Shown piece after piece: positions 26,147 through 34,868 of a DNA stretch of 64,000 nucleotides. Position 1 is the stretch's first letter, and each line of letters begins with the position of its first letter. The stretch is from assembly GCF_900010755.1 (NCBI RefSeq), contig NZ_CZJT01000106.1:1-64000 (forward strand), written 5' to 3'. This DNA comes from Paeniglutamicibacter antarcticus (GTDB taxonomy: Bacteria > Actinomycetota > Actinomycetes > Actinomycetales > Micrococcaceae). The position numbers and the translations under genes are program-made. The notes below the pieces were generated by a model. The model made no database searches, was not told the DNA's origin, and saw nothing but the letters and a program-made list of their open reading frames with translations.

Positions 26147-26644
26147 AACAGAATGGATTTCTAAAGAATTCCTCGGAAAACCCTGGTTTCAGTATCTATG
26201 TTTGTCAGTCAGCACTTTTGCCGGCATGTGTTGACTCTAGTCCGACCGTCAGTGAACTTCATCGATGCATGCTACTCAAATTTGTCCGGCAGGATTCCCC
26301 CATCCAAGTAATTGGTACCTACATGGATTTGTGCTGCTGGCTGCTGATACGCGTGTAATGTGCAGGGTTTTTCTTGGGGACTTTGCGGTTTGGAACCTCG
26401 AATGCCCTGTCGTTGGCTAGCATTTGCGAATTTCAAAGGCTGGCGTTGTCCTACGTGATGTTCTCTTAACGCAAGGGTGACGGAACTGAGAGGGGTTTGA
26501 GTACCAAGGGGTTCAGCACTCGCGTAAAGCCGATCTGCTTTGCCAGTGCAAGGACGGCGATCCTCATGGCTCTTATCCGTTCGAAGTCATGCTAATTCGC
26601 CACGGGAAGCCACGATATTGCGTGGGCAGAAGTTAGTTCCGGCA
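26147..26644. other. A+T-rich intergenic region between the flippase operon and prs
   Basis: I find no convincing gene. Frames of about 30 codons exist on both strands near 26480-26600, but none is recognisable. The stretch probably holds the promoter of the leftward flippase operon. Its composition differs from the prs-glmU block next to it, consistent with the edge of an inserted block. Confidence 0.45.
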
Positions 26645-26645
26645 A

Positions 26646-26694
26646 CAAAAAGATGGCTTGTATTCCATCCGGTTGGAAGGAACACAAGCCATCT
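26646..26694 (-). terminator. Terminator of prs
   Basis: On the minus strand agatggcttgt (26694-26684) pairs with acaagccatct (26661-26651) and is followed by ttttt ending at 26647. It lies about 30 bp after the prs stop. Confidence 0.85.
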
Positions 26695-26724
26695 TACAAA
26701 TAATTAATCGGCGAAATTTAGTAC

Positions 26725-27705
26725 TTAGGCGTTGCCGTCAAACAGGCTGGTCACCGAGCCGTCTTCGAATACTTCCTTGATGGCGCGAGCCAGCAACGGG
26801 GCAATCGAGAGAACGGTCAGGGTTTCAAATCGCTTGGATTCTGCGATGGGAAGGGTATCGGTGACGACGACTTCACGGGCACCGCATTCGGCGAGGCGCT
26901 GGGCTGCCGGATCGGAGAACACCGCGTGGGTTGCCGCGATGATGACATCCTTGGCGCCTGCATCCTTCAGGACCTTGACGGCACCGGCAATGGTTCCGCC
27001 GGTGTCGATCATGTCGTCGATCAGCACGCAGGTGCGACCCTCAACCTGGCCGACAACGGTCTTGGATACTGCCTGGTTCGGGACCGTGAGGTCACGGGAC
27101 TTGTGCACGAAGGCCAGCGGGGCCCCGCCGAGGCGTTCGGCCCACTGCTCGGCCACGCGGACGCGACCGGTGTCCGGGGAAACCACGGTGACCTGGTCCT
27201 CGCCCACGAGGTCGCGGATGTAATCAGCGAGCAGCGGGATGGCGAAGAGGTGGTCAACCGGGCCGTCGAAGAAGCCTTGGATCTGCGCGGTGTGCAGGTC
27301 AACGCTCATGATGCGATCCGCGCCGGCGGCCTTGAACAGGTCGGCAACCAGACGGGCCGAGATCGGCTCGCGGCCGCGGCCCTTCTTGTCCTGGCGGGCG
27401 TACGGGTAGAACGGTGCCACAACAGTGATGCGACGGGCCGAAGCGCGCTTCATGGAGTCAACCATGATCAGCTGTTCCATCAACCAGTTGTTCAGGGGTG
27501 CCGGGTGCGCCTGGATGACAAAGACATCCTTGCCGCGAACCGATTCACCCGAACGCACGTAGATCTCGCCATTGGCGAAGTCATATGCACTCATCGGAAG
27601 CAGCTCGGTGCCAAGCGCCTTTGCCACCTCTTCGGCTAGCTCCGGGTGGGCACGCCCTGAAGCTAGAACCAGCTTCTTATCGACGTTATGGCTCAATTCG
27701 CTCAT
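26725..27705 (-). CDS. prs: Ribose-phosphate pyrophosphokinase
   Basis: Prs makes PRPP from ribose 5-phosphate and ATP for nucleotide, histidine and tryptophan synthesis. The 326-residue protein is of normal length for class I. The flexible ATP loop RQDKKGRGREPISARLVADL, the divalent-metal segment SVDLHTAQIQGFFDGPVDHL and the PRPP-binding loop VLIDDMIDTGGTI are intact. It follows glmU by 44 bp on the same strand, an arrangement common in actinobacteria. Confidence 0.97.
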   Translation of the reverse strand: MSELSHNVDKKLVLASGRAHPELAEEVAKALGTELLPMSAYDFANGEIYVRSGESVRGKDVFVIQAHPAPLNNWLMEQLIMVDSMKRASARRITVVAPFYPYARQDKKGRGREPISARLVADLFKAAGADRIMSVDLHTAQIQGFFDGPVDHLFAIPLLADYIRDLVGEDQVTVVSPDTGRVRVAEQWAERLGGAPLAFVHKSRDLTVPNQAVSKTVVGQVEGRTCVLIDDMIDTGGTIAGAVKVLKDAGAKDVIIAATHAVFSDPAAQRLAECGAREVVVTDTLPIAESKRFETLTVLSIAPLLARAIKEVFEDGSVTSLFDGNA

Positions 27706-27749
27706 GGGATCGCTTTCTCGCTCGAACGGGGATCGAAGGTGATTTTTTG

Positions 27750-29237
27750 TTACTTTGCCGAATCCGCTGATTCGGTGGATACACCGGAATCAAGGGCCGA
27801 CTTGAAGGCAGCTTCTGCAGCGGGGGAACCCGGACGCTTGGAGATCGTCCAACCCTCGGCATTCCGTTGCGGTGCCACGGAAAGGGCAAGTGCCCCCGCC
27901 GGAACGTTCTTGCGGACGATCGCTCCGGCACCCGTGTAGGCACCGTCCCCGATGGTCACGGGAGCAACAAACACCGTGTTGGAGGCGGTGCGCACGTGCG
28001 AACCGATCAGCGTGCGGTGCTTGTTCACGCCGTCGTAATTGGCGGTGATGTTACCGCAGCCAATGTTGGTGAATTCACCGATTTCCGCGTCCCCGGCGTA
28101 GCCAAGATGCGAGAGCTTCGAGCCACGGCCGATAACGACGTTCTTGGTCTCGTAGAAGGCACCGATCTTTGCATCCGGGCCGAGGTTGGTCTTCGGGCGC
28201 AGGTAAGCGAACGGGCCCACGCTGGCACCTTCGGAAATGACCGAGTCGGTGACGTCCGAGCGCACGATCTTCGCGCCGCGACCCACCAGGGTGTTGGTCA
28301 GCGTCGTGTCCGGGCCGATCACTGCGTCGGTGCCGATGGCGGTTGATCCGTGAAGCTGGGTGCCCGGCTTGATGGTGACGTCGTTGGACAGTGCCACCTC
28401 GACGTCGATCCAGGTGGTCTCCGGGTCGATGATGCTCACTCCAGCGCGCATCCAGGTTTCCAGGGTGCGGCGGTTCATTTCCTTGCCAAGGGCTGCAAGC
28501 TGGACGCGGTCGTTCGCGCCCTCAACCTGCCAACGATCCTCGGTGACCACGGCTGCAACACGGCCGCCGTTTGCGCGGGCAATGCCCAGCACGTCGGTCA
28601 GGTACATCTCGCCCTGCGCGTTTTCGGTGGTGACTTCGCGCAGTGCCGAGCGCAGGATTTGTGCGTCGAAGGCGTAGATTCCGGAGTTGACCTCGCGAAT
28701 TGCACGCTCTTCGTCGCTTGCGTCCTTGTGCTCGCGGATGCCGGTGACGGTGCCGTCTTCGGCACGAAGGATGCGGCCGTATCCGGTGGCGTCTTCAAGC
28801 AAAGCCGTCAGTACCGTGACTGCATTGCCCTCACGGTCGTGGGCAGCGACGAGTTCGGTCAGCAGTTCGGTGGTCAGCAACGGGACATCACCGTAGGTCA
28901 CCACGATGGTGCCCTCAATGTTTTCGTCGATTTCTTCCAGCCCCAGCTGGACCGCGCGACCGGTGCCGGGAATTTCGTCCTGGTCGGCGATGATCGCTTC
29001 CGGGTTGATCTGCAGAAGGTGCTCGACGACGCGATCGCGCTCATGCCGAACCACTGCAACTAGGGTTTTTGGTTCCAGTCCACGTGCTGCTTCAAGCGCG
29101 TGCCCAATCATGGAACGCCCGCCGATTTCGTGAAGGATTTTGGGTTTTGCCGATTTCATTCGGGTTCCCGCGCCTGCGGCGAGGACGATGACGGCAGCTG
29201 GTGCGTTGTCTTGAACGCTCAAGTTCGGTACTCCCAT
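27750..29237 (-). CDS. glmU: Bifunctional GlmU: GlcN-1-P acetyltransferase/GlcNAc-1-P uridyltransferase
   Basis: GlmU carries out the last two steps to UDP-GlcNAc, the precursor for peptidoglycan and for the amino sugars of the exopolysaccharide genes nearby. The 495-residue protein has the N-terminal nucleotidyltransferase signature LAAGAGTRMKS and TYGDVPLLT. The C-terminal left-handed beta helix has hexapeptide repeats from about residue 265, including the active-site region YETKNVVIGRGSK and GCGNITANYDG. A Ser/Glu-rich tail of about 25 residues ends it. It is upstream of prs in the same transcript. Confidence 0.97.
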   Translation of the reverse strand: MGVPNLSVQDNAPAAVIVLAAGAGTRMKSAKPKILHEIGGRSMIGHALEAARGLEPKTLVAVVRHERDRVVEHLLQINPEAIIADQDEIPGTGRAVQLGLEEIDENIEGTIVVTYGDVPLLTTELLTELVAAHDREGNAVTVLTALLEDATGYGRILRAEDGTVTGIREHKDASDEERAIREVNSGIYAFDAQILRSALREVTTENAQGEMYLTDVLGIARANGGRVAAVVTEDRWQVEGANDRVQLAALGKEMNRRTLETWMRAGVSIIDPETTWIDVEVALSNDVTIKPGTQLHGSTAIGTDAVIGPDTTLTNTLVGRGAKIVRSDVTDSVISEGASVGPFAYLRPKTNLGPDAKIGAFYETKNVVIGRGSKLSHLGYAGDAEIGEFTNIGCGNITANYDGVNKHRTLIGSHVRTASNTVFVAPVTIGDGAYTGAGAIVRKNVPAGALALSVAPQRNAEGWTISKRPGSPAAEAAFKSALDSGVSTESADSAK

Positions 29238-29319
29238 GTACTTTGGCTAGCCTGACCGGCCGAGCCTGGCTTCACCAGTCTATCCGGTGAAATAACCGGG
29301 AAATTCAAAATGTGATGCG

Positions 29320-29391
29320 TTCCGCCCATAGGACTCGAACCTATACTCCACAGCTCCAAAGGCTGGGGTGCTGCCATTACACCAGGGCGGA
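29320..29391 (-). tRNA. tRNA-Gln (anticodon TTG)
   Basis: On the minus strand a full cloverleaf can be drawn. The acceptor stem is TCCGCCC with GGGCGGA plus discriminator A. The D arm is GGTGTAATGGCAGCAC. The anticodon loop CTTTGGA gives anticodon TTG at the standard positions. The T arm carries GGTTCGAGTCC. CCA is not encoded. The first anticodon-stem pair appears mismatched (C-T). Confidence 0.93.
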
Positions 29392-29520
29392 TTGTGCGTG
29401 GAGTTACCCTCACTGGCACAGTGAACTATTCTGCCACGATTTGCCCCTCCGATGCGACTTGAACACCCGGAGCGTGTCACGGAGATTCGTTATCGGGCCA
29501 AATCGGATGTGATTCCTGCG

Positions 29521-29533
29521 TACGATGTTCGCT
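29521..29533 (+). promoter_or_regulatory. -10 element for a probable leaderless TetR transcript
   Basis: TACGAT at 29521-29526 lies seven bases before the ATG at 29534, the spacing of a -10 box to a start site, and no ribosome binding site precedes that ATG. This suggests that transcription starts at the initiation codon. Confidence 0.45.
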
Positions 29534-30184
29534 ATGACGTCTTCCTCCCGCCCGCGCACGCGCATGACCGGTGTGCAACGCCGCTTACAACTCATTGACA
29601 TCTCACGGTCCCTGTTTTCACTGCGAGGCGTCGATGGAACGACCATCGAGGAAATCGCGACGGCGGCCGGAGTTTCAAAACCCGTGGTCTACGAGCATTT
29701 CGGTTCTAAGGAAGCCCTCTACATGGAGGTGGTGACCAACGAGTACCGTGAGCTGCTGGCGCGGATCACCGAATCGCTATCCGGGGATGACTCGTCGCGC
29801 GTACTGCTCGAAAAGGCGGCCCTGGCGCTGCTGACGTACATCGAAGACTGCACCGAGGGATTCCGCATCCTGGTGCGCGATGCTCCCCCGTCGCAGCCCG
29901 AAGGCACCTACTCGACGCTGCTGACGAAGGTCACCGAGCAGGTCGAACACATCCTTGCCGACGAGTTCTCACGCCGCGGATTCAGTGCGGAGGATGGATC
30001 CATTTATGCGCAGATGCTGGTCGGAATGGTTGCCATGACGGCGCAGTGGTGGCTTGATGCCAGGCATCCGGACAAGCGCACGGTTGCCGCCCACGTGGTC
30101 AATCTTGCCTGGTACGGGCTCACCGGCCTGCGCAAGGACCCTGGGTTGCGCGATTCCATGGCCGAGCTGCCGCAAGAGGGTTGA
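29534..30184 (+). CDS. TetR family transcriptional regulator
   Basis: The 216-residue protein has the TetR helix-turn-helix near its N-terminus: TTIEEIATAAGVSKPVVYEHFGSKEALYMEVV, split here as TTIEEIATAAGVSK and VVYEHFGSKEAL. The remaining two thirds form an all-helical ligand domain with WWLDARHPDKRTVAAHVV near the end. It corresponds in position to the TetR gene next to glmU in Mycobacterium tuberculosis (Rv1019), so it is a conserved backbone gene and not part of the polysaccharide block. The start at 29534 is preferred over 29525 because of the leaderless-type promoter. The ligand is unknown. Confidence 0.9.
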   Translation: MTSSSRPRTRMTGVQRRLQLIDISRSLFSLRGVDGTTIEEIATAAGVSKPVVYEHFGSKEALYMEVVTNEYRELLARITESLSGDDSSRVLLEKAALALLTYIEDCTEGFRILVRDAPPSQPEGTYSTLLTKVTEQVEHILADEFSRRGFSAEDGSIYAQMLVGMVAMTAQWWLDARHPDKRTVAAHVVNLAWYGLTGLRKDPGLRDSMAELPQEG

Positions 30185-30230
30185 GCCTCTGGCTTCTTGT
30201 GTCTCAGCCCTTGTGCCATGAGGCGCTTCT

Positions 30231-30284
30231 CCCCCAAGGTTAGGGAAGGGAAGTGGAATCCTTCCCGTTTCAAACCTTGGGGGG
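30231..30284 (+). promoter_or_regulatory. Nested hairpin covering the leader and G-rich ribosome binding site
   Basis: cccccaaggtt (30231-30241) pairs with aaccttggggg (30273-30283), and inside it gggaagg (30243-30249) pairs with ccttccc (30260-30266). The right arm contains the only plausible ribosome binding site (ggggg) of the gene starting at 30293. No T run follows, so it is more likely a translational control element than a terminator. Confidence 0.5.
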
Positions 30285-30292
30285 ATTCGAAA

Positions 30293-30877
30293 ATGACGCA
30301 TATTGAACAAAGTGCAGACGTGGCTTTCAGCGCCTTGCTTGGCGCCGGAACCAAGATCTGGCATTTGGCGCAGGTACGCGAAGACGCAATTCTAGGCGAA
30401 GAATGCAACATCGGGCGTGGCGCCTACATCGGACCCGGCGTTCAATTGGGGAATCGCTGCAAAGTCCAAAACTATGCGCTGGTGTACGAACCGGCGGTCC
30501 TTGCCGATGGCGTGTTCATTGGGCCCGCCGCGGTGTTGACCAACGATTTATTCCCCCGCGCCATCAATCCCGATGGCACCCTGAAGTCCGGTGACGATTG
30601 GGAAATGGTGGGCGTAAATATCGGGCAAGGCGCTGCGATCGGAGCCCGAGCCGTGTGCATAGCACCAGTGACCATTGGAAAATGGGCAACGGTTGCGGCC
30701 GGGGCCGTCGTTACGAAGGATGTTCCTGAATATGCAGTGGTTGCCGGAGTTCCGGCCAAACGCGTGGCCTGGGTGGGGGAAGCTGGCAGGCCGCTGATCC
30801 GGAAAGACGAGTATTGGGTATGCCCGCAGACTGACAACCGATACGTGGAATCGGATGGACAGCTACGGCCGCTATGA
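30293..30877 (+). CDS. Left-handed beta-helix N-acetyltransferase, WlbB/WbpD type
   Basis: This 194-residue hexapeptide-repeat protein closely resembles enzymes that acetylate the 3-amino group of UDP-2-acetamido-3-amino-2,3-dideoxy-glucuronate. Typical features are ALLGAGTKIWHLAQVREDA at the N-terminus, YIGPGVQLGN, YALVYEPAVLADGVFIGP and VLTNDLFPRA. The start at 30293 excludes an unlikely 32-residue extension. A WlbA-like oxidoreductase (41104-42186) and a WlbC-like aminotransferase (35800-36951) elsewhere in block B supply the preceding steps. Its stop overlaps the next gene (ATGA). Confidence 0.86.
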   Translation: MTHIEQSADVAFSALLGAGTKIWHLAQVREDAILGEECNIGRGAYIGPGVQLGNRCKVQNYALVYEPAVLADGVFIGPAAVLTNDLFPRAINPDGTLKSGDDWEMVGVNIGQGAAIGARAVCIAPVTIGKWATVAAGAVVTKDVPEYAVVAGVPAKRVAWVGEAGRPLIRKDEYWVCPQTDNRYVESDGQLRPL

Positions 30878-31344
30878 ACACTCCAAAACCCGTTCAACGC
30901 AGGGCACTGCTCTCACTTTGTTGTTATCTGGTCGTGGTCTTCGTCATTGCGTTCGTCCTCAAGCTTGGCCAGATGCCGCTGCCTGAGCGGGTTGGCAGCG
31001 CGCTTGGCTATTTCCAAGACCGAAACCTTCTCATCGGTATCCGTTACGGCCACGTTGAAGCCGCAGCCAACGTACTTTTCTTTGTACCGTTGGGCGCACT
31101 GGTCCCGATCATTTTTAGCACGCCACGTTGGTTCAGCGCTTGGATTCTGTGCATCGGACTTTCGGTATCAATAGAAGTTGTTCAAGGGGTCTTCCTGCCA
31201 GGACGTGTAGCCTCGGTCCGCGATGTCTTATGCAATGCCATCGGAGCCGGCATTGGGGTACTACTTACCCTTACCGTTTTGCGAAGTAGAGTATCCGCAC
31301 ACCAAAAATCACCTGTTCAGGGTCCGGAGCAGCGCATAGATTAG
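30874..31344 (+). CDS. VanZ-like family membrane protein
   Basis: This 156-residue protein has about four hydrophobic segments. The VanZ-family signature appears as EAAANVLFFVPLGALVP, SIEVVQGVFLPGRVASVRDVL and CNAIGAGIG. It is translationally coupled to the acetyltransferase gene by an ATGA overlap. VanZ-like proteins often turn up in polysaccharide loci, but their role there is not known to me. It is clearly distinct from the copy at 8255-8752, with little identity outside the signature. Confidence 0.82.
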   Translation: MNTPKPVQRRALLSLCCYLVVVFVIAFVLKLGQMPLPERVGSALGYFQDRNLLIGIRYGHVEAAANVLFFVPLGALVPIIFSTPRWFSAWILCIGLSVSIEVVQGVFLPGRVASVRDVLCNAIGAGIGVLLTLTVLRSRVSAHQKSPVQGPEQRID

Positions 31345-31359
31345 TTTCAAATGGGGAAT

Positions 31360-31381
31360 GTGCCACATGGGGTAGTGGCAC
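31360..31381 (+). promoter_or_regulatory. Hairpin upstream of the triple glycosyltransferase
   Basis: gtgccac (31360-31366) and gtggcac (31375-31381) form a 7-bp stem with an 8-nt loop, 24 bp before the start codon. The sequence ccttggggg (31393-31401) follows, serving as the only possible ribosome binding site. The same ccttggggg word is in the right arm of the hairpin at 30231-30284. Confidence 0.35.
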
Positions 31382-31405
31382 AAAAATCACTGCCTTGGGG
31401 GCGTT

Positions 31406-34162
31406 ATGCAACAAGTTGATCTCGTGGGTGTAGTTGTTGATCTTTTGGATCTTGAGGACGCGTTGGATCGCGTCACGGAACGTGCAAGTAAACCAATTCA
31501 ACTAGGCAGCATTGTCCAGCGACCGCTTTCGGTGGTTTCAGCGAATCTGGATCATATCGCCCAATTCGGGCGACTCGGGCGATGGTACGACACCTTGGAT
31601 TATGCGTTGGGATTGCCAACATCATCGACCAAAACTGCGGTCCACCATGAGCATGGAAGTAACGATTGGTTGGTGCTTCTTGACGGTGCACCGCTCGTGG
31701 CCGAAGCTACTCGTCTGACGGGAAAGCCCTGGCCACGTTTAGCGGGAAGCGACATCATTGGCCCGCTGTTGGATCGGGCCGAAAAAGAAGGACTCAGCGT
31801 CGGATTTTTGGGTGGTTCCTACGTTGTTCAGCGTGTTCTTTCTCGTACTGTCACTCGAAACAGGCCGCATCTTAAGGTCAGCGGCTTTTGGGCTCCCGAT
31901 CGTAAGGATCTCGTAAACCATGACGCGTCGCTTCGCCTTGCGGAATCGATCAGGGCATCCCATACACAAATTTTGGTTGTGGGGCTAGGCAAACCACGTC
32001 AGGAGTTGTGGATGGCCAAATACGGACCTGAAACCGGGGCGAATGTACTTCTCGCATTCGGAGCGGTCGTGGACTTTCTCGCCGGAAGCGTGCAGCGGGC
32101 CCCCAAGTGGGCCAGCGACAATGGTTTGGAATGGGCCTGGCGACTGGCCCTTGAACCCCGTAGGTTGGCCCGGCGCTATCTGGTGGATGATCCACCCAGT
32201 TTGATTCGCCTGCGGCGCGAAAGCCACTTGATTGCTTCGGAAACGCCGGCACCTGTGGAAGAGGCAGGGGTCGAAGCCCTTCAAACACGCCCGGCATTGA
32301 ATGCCTCGACGTCACCTTCCCACGGCGGATCCACGGGGCATTTTGCCTCTCAGGGACAGCAGGCAGACATCACGGTGTTGGCCGTGACCTACAACAGCGC
32401 CGACACGATCGAGGAACTCATAGCAACCCTCCGGGCCGAAACCGGGAGCTTGTCGTTGCGGGTCGTGGTTGCCGATAACGGATCCAGTGATTCAACACTG
32501 GATCTGTTGGCCCAACATCCGGATGTCATAGCAGTGCGCACCGGCGGAAACCTTGGCTATGCCGGCGGGCTGAACTCGGTCATGCATTTGGCGCGAGACT
32601 GCGAAGCTGTATTGGTGCTCAATCCCGATCTTCGGGTCGAACCCCACGCTATCGCGCTTTTGCTGGATCGCATGCGTCGTTCGGGTGCAGGTATTGTTGT
32701 TCCCCGGCTCCTGGAATCCGATGGTTCGACCTATGTTTCGCTGCGCCGGGAGCCAAGTGTCGCAACAGCTTTTGGCGATGCACTGTGTGGCGCACGGTTT
32801 ACCGGTCGCCCCGGCTGGGCCTCGGAGCTTGACTACGATGCGGAGAGCTATCAACATCCACACCGGATTGATTGGGCCACCGGTGCCGCGCTTCTCATCA
32901 AGGGGTCACTCGTCCACCGGCTCGGTGCCTGGGATGAGCAGTTCTTCCTGTATTCGGAAGAAGTGGACTATTTCCGGCGCGCCCGTGAAGGCGGCGAGAG
33001 CATCTGGTATGAACCCGCAGCAAAGATGACACACCACATGGGCGGATCTGGATCTTCAACGTCGTTGAATGCTTTGATGGTCATCAACCGAATCCGGTAC
33101 GTACGCAAGTACCACAGCAAGAAATACGCCTCGGCATTCCGTTCTGCCGTCCTGTTGGCTGAAGGATTGCGTGCGTTCAAGGCAAGCCGCCGAGGGATTT
33201 TCAAGACGGTCCTGGATGAAAGCAGCTGGGGTGGGTTGCCTCGTCCTGGGGCAGTGGTGCAGCACCCAAGTTCGTTGGCCGCTTTTCCGTCCGGGACCGT
33301 CATCATTCCTGCGCATAATGAGGAAGCCGTGATTGCCAGGACCCTGCACCAGCTTGCTGACCTTGCAGCATCTGATTCCATAGAAGTGATTGTGGCTTGC
33401 AATGGATGCACCGATCGAACGGCAAAAATCGCGGTCTCGTTCCCTGGGGTCAAGGTCATAGAGGTGGAAACTGCTTCAAAGGTAGCTGCACTCAATGCGG
33501 CCGACAAGATTGCCTCCCACTGGCCGCGAGTTTACCTTGACGCTGATATCGAGATGAGCCCTACAGCGTTGAAGATGGTTCTGGACCGGTTGACGCACAG
33601 CGAGGTTTTGGCTGGCCGCCCAGCGTTCGAATACGACGATTCACTCGCCGAAGCACCTGTTCGGGCCTTCTACCGGGCCCGCCGCAGGATTCCCTCGGCC
33701 AACCAAGCACTCTGGGGTGCGGGGGTATACGGGCTTACCGAGGAAGGGCACGCAAGATTCGGGGAGTTCCCGGCACTGACCGCCGACGACCTGTTTGTCG
33801 ACCAACAATTTGAGTCCTGGGAAAAGGTCGTCCTCAACACTCCCCCGGTTCGCGTCGTCACCCCTCGTACCGTTGAGAGCCTCTTCGCCATCCTGCAACG
33901 CAACTACCGGGGGCAGGCCGAATTCACGGCAAAAGCAAGGAATCTGTCGCAGGCGGTACGTGTCCCAACGGCATTTCTGGGAAGCGGAGACACAGGTTCG
34001 CGACGGACTACCCGCGAGTTGATCAGTTCTGTCAGAGGCCCGGGCAGCGCGCTTGATGCGGTTGTCTACGCTTCCTTCGTTGTACGTGCCAGGCTCAAGC
34101 AGAAACGACAAACAACTAAGGTATCGGTGGCGGCTTGGGAACGGGACGTTAGCAGCCGTTAA
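31406..34162 (+). CDS. Triple glycosyltransferase fusion: GT26 (WecG/TagA) + GT2 + GT2
   Basis: This 918-residue protein joins three enzymes. Residues about 15-270 are a WecG/TagA/CpsF (GT26) domain, with SANLDHI, LLDGAPLV, LVVGLGKPRQELWM and FGAVVDFLAGSVQRAP. Residues about 318-580 are a GT2 domain of rhamnosyltransferase type, with ITVLAVTYNSADTIEEL, VVADNGSSDST, GGNLGYAGGLN, VLNPDLRV and FLYSEEVDY. Residues about 628-880 are a second, different GT2 domain, with VIIPAHNEEAVIARTL, ACNGCTDRT, YLDADIEMSP and ADDLFVDQQF. No membrane span is seen. It could add three consecutive sugars to the lipid-linked intermediate. GT26 relatives often transfer N-acetylmannosamine or its uronic acid. Confidence 0.88.
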   Translation: MQQVDLVGVVVDLLDLEDALDRVTERASKPIQLGSIVQRPLSVVSANLDHIAQFGRLGRWYDTLDYALGLPTSSTKTAVHHEHGSNDWLVLLDGAPLVAEATRLTGKPWPRLAGSDIIGPLLDRAEKEGLSVGFLGGSYVVQRVLSRTVTRNRPHLKVSGFWAPDRKDLVNHDASLRLAESIRASHTQILVVGLGKPRQELWMAKYGPETGANVLLAFGAVVDFLAGSVQRAPKWASDNGLEWAWRLALEPRRLARRYLVDDPPSLIRLRRESHLIASETPAPVEEAGVEALQTRPALNASTSPSHGGSTGHFASQGQQADITVLAVTYNSADTIEELIATLRAETGSLSLRVVVADNGSSDSTLDLLAQHPDVIAVRTGGNLGYAGGLNSVMHLARDCEAVLVLNPDLRVEPHAIALLLDRMRRSGAGIVVPRLLESDGSTYVSLRREPSVATAFGDALCGARFTGRPGWASELDYDAESYQHPHRIDWATGAALLIKGSLVHRLGAWDEQFFLYSEEVDYFRRAREGGESIWYEPAAKMTHHMGGSGSSTSLNALMVINRIRYVRKYHSKKYASAFRSAVLLAEGLRAFKASRRGIFKTVLDESSWGGLPRPGAVVQHPSSLAAFPSGTVIIPAHNEEAVIARTLHQLADLAASDSIEVIVACNGCTDRTAKIAVSFPGVKVIEVETASKVAALNAADKIASHWPRVYLDADIEMSPTALKMVLDRLTHSEVLAGRPAFEYDDSLAEAPVRAFYRARRRIPSANQALWGAGVYGLTEEGHARFGEFPALTADDLFVDQQFESWEKVVLNTPPVRVVTPRTVESLFAILQRNYRGQAEFTAKARNLSQAVRVPTAFLGSGDTGSRRTTRELISSVRGPGSALDAVVYASFVVRARLKQKRQTTKVSVAAWERDVSSR

Positions 34163-34868
34163 TAGATGCAAGCTACCGGCAGGTCAGAGGTTGCATTTGG
34201 GAACAATCCACGATTCACGAAGTAGCCGTATGGATTGCATTTCTAAAGATGGGGTCTGCGCACAATTTCGTTTACCGCATGAACTGAACCTGTTGCGACA
34301 ACCAGCTCACACGCCAAGCAGCGCGTTAGACTGCGCTGCGTTAAACACTGTGAGATATTCAGGAAGAGTGCCGTTGATCCACGCGTTCGTTGCCACGTAT
34401 TCCCCCTGGGACGGGAACCGCTGGCGCCGGAGTGTATCTTCTAGCGTGGCTCACCGGCCGTCTCAGATCAATATTGAGCATATGCCCGGTTGATTGATCA
34501 CGAAATCAACATGAGGTGTACTCGATGCGGCCGAAACATCAGTTCATCAACTGCGGCGATTGCCAAAGCCGCGTCTTTGATGACGTGATCATAGGTCAGA
34601 TCATCCACAACACTGTTTGATTTTGGATCGGAGCATTCTGTACGGAAGATGCACAAGAACCTTCAGAATCGATGGAATCGTGAGTGACGTTGGCTTCCTC
34701 CATGAAAGGTACTCGCCTCCTAAAGACCCCATTGGGTGCACGCAAAAGCAATATGAGGGCAACCCACGGCGGCACCTAGTCACAATTGTCCGAGTGCCAG
34801 GTTTCACCAGATCGTCCGGCCGGAACCCGGTTTTCCGCACTTTTGTGATCTGAACGCAGAACACAGAA
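34163..34868. other. Intergenic region between convergent polysaccharide genes
   Basis: About 700 bp hold no gene I can support. A short stem (gcagcgc 34318-34324 with gcgctgc 34333-34339) is present without a T run. On the minus strand an open stretch of about 50 codons around 34510-34660 reads SVVDDLTYDHVIKDAALAIA and onward, which looks protein-like but has no good start or known relative; it may be a remnant. Confidence 0.4.

Noticed and set aside
26480..26600. Frames of about 30 codons on both strands (one with TTG start after gagagggg)
   Set aside because: Too short, no recognisable relatives, and both strands are open equally, as expected by chance.
34510..34660. About 50-codon protein-like stretch on the minus strand
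   Set aside because: No start codon with a ribosome binding site and no recognisable family; mentioned only as a possible remnant.
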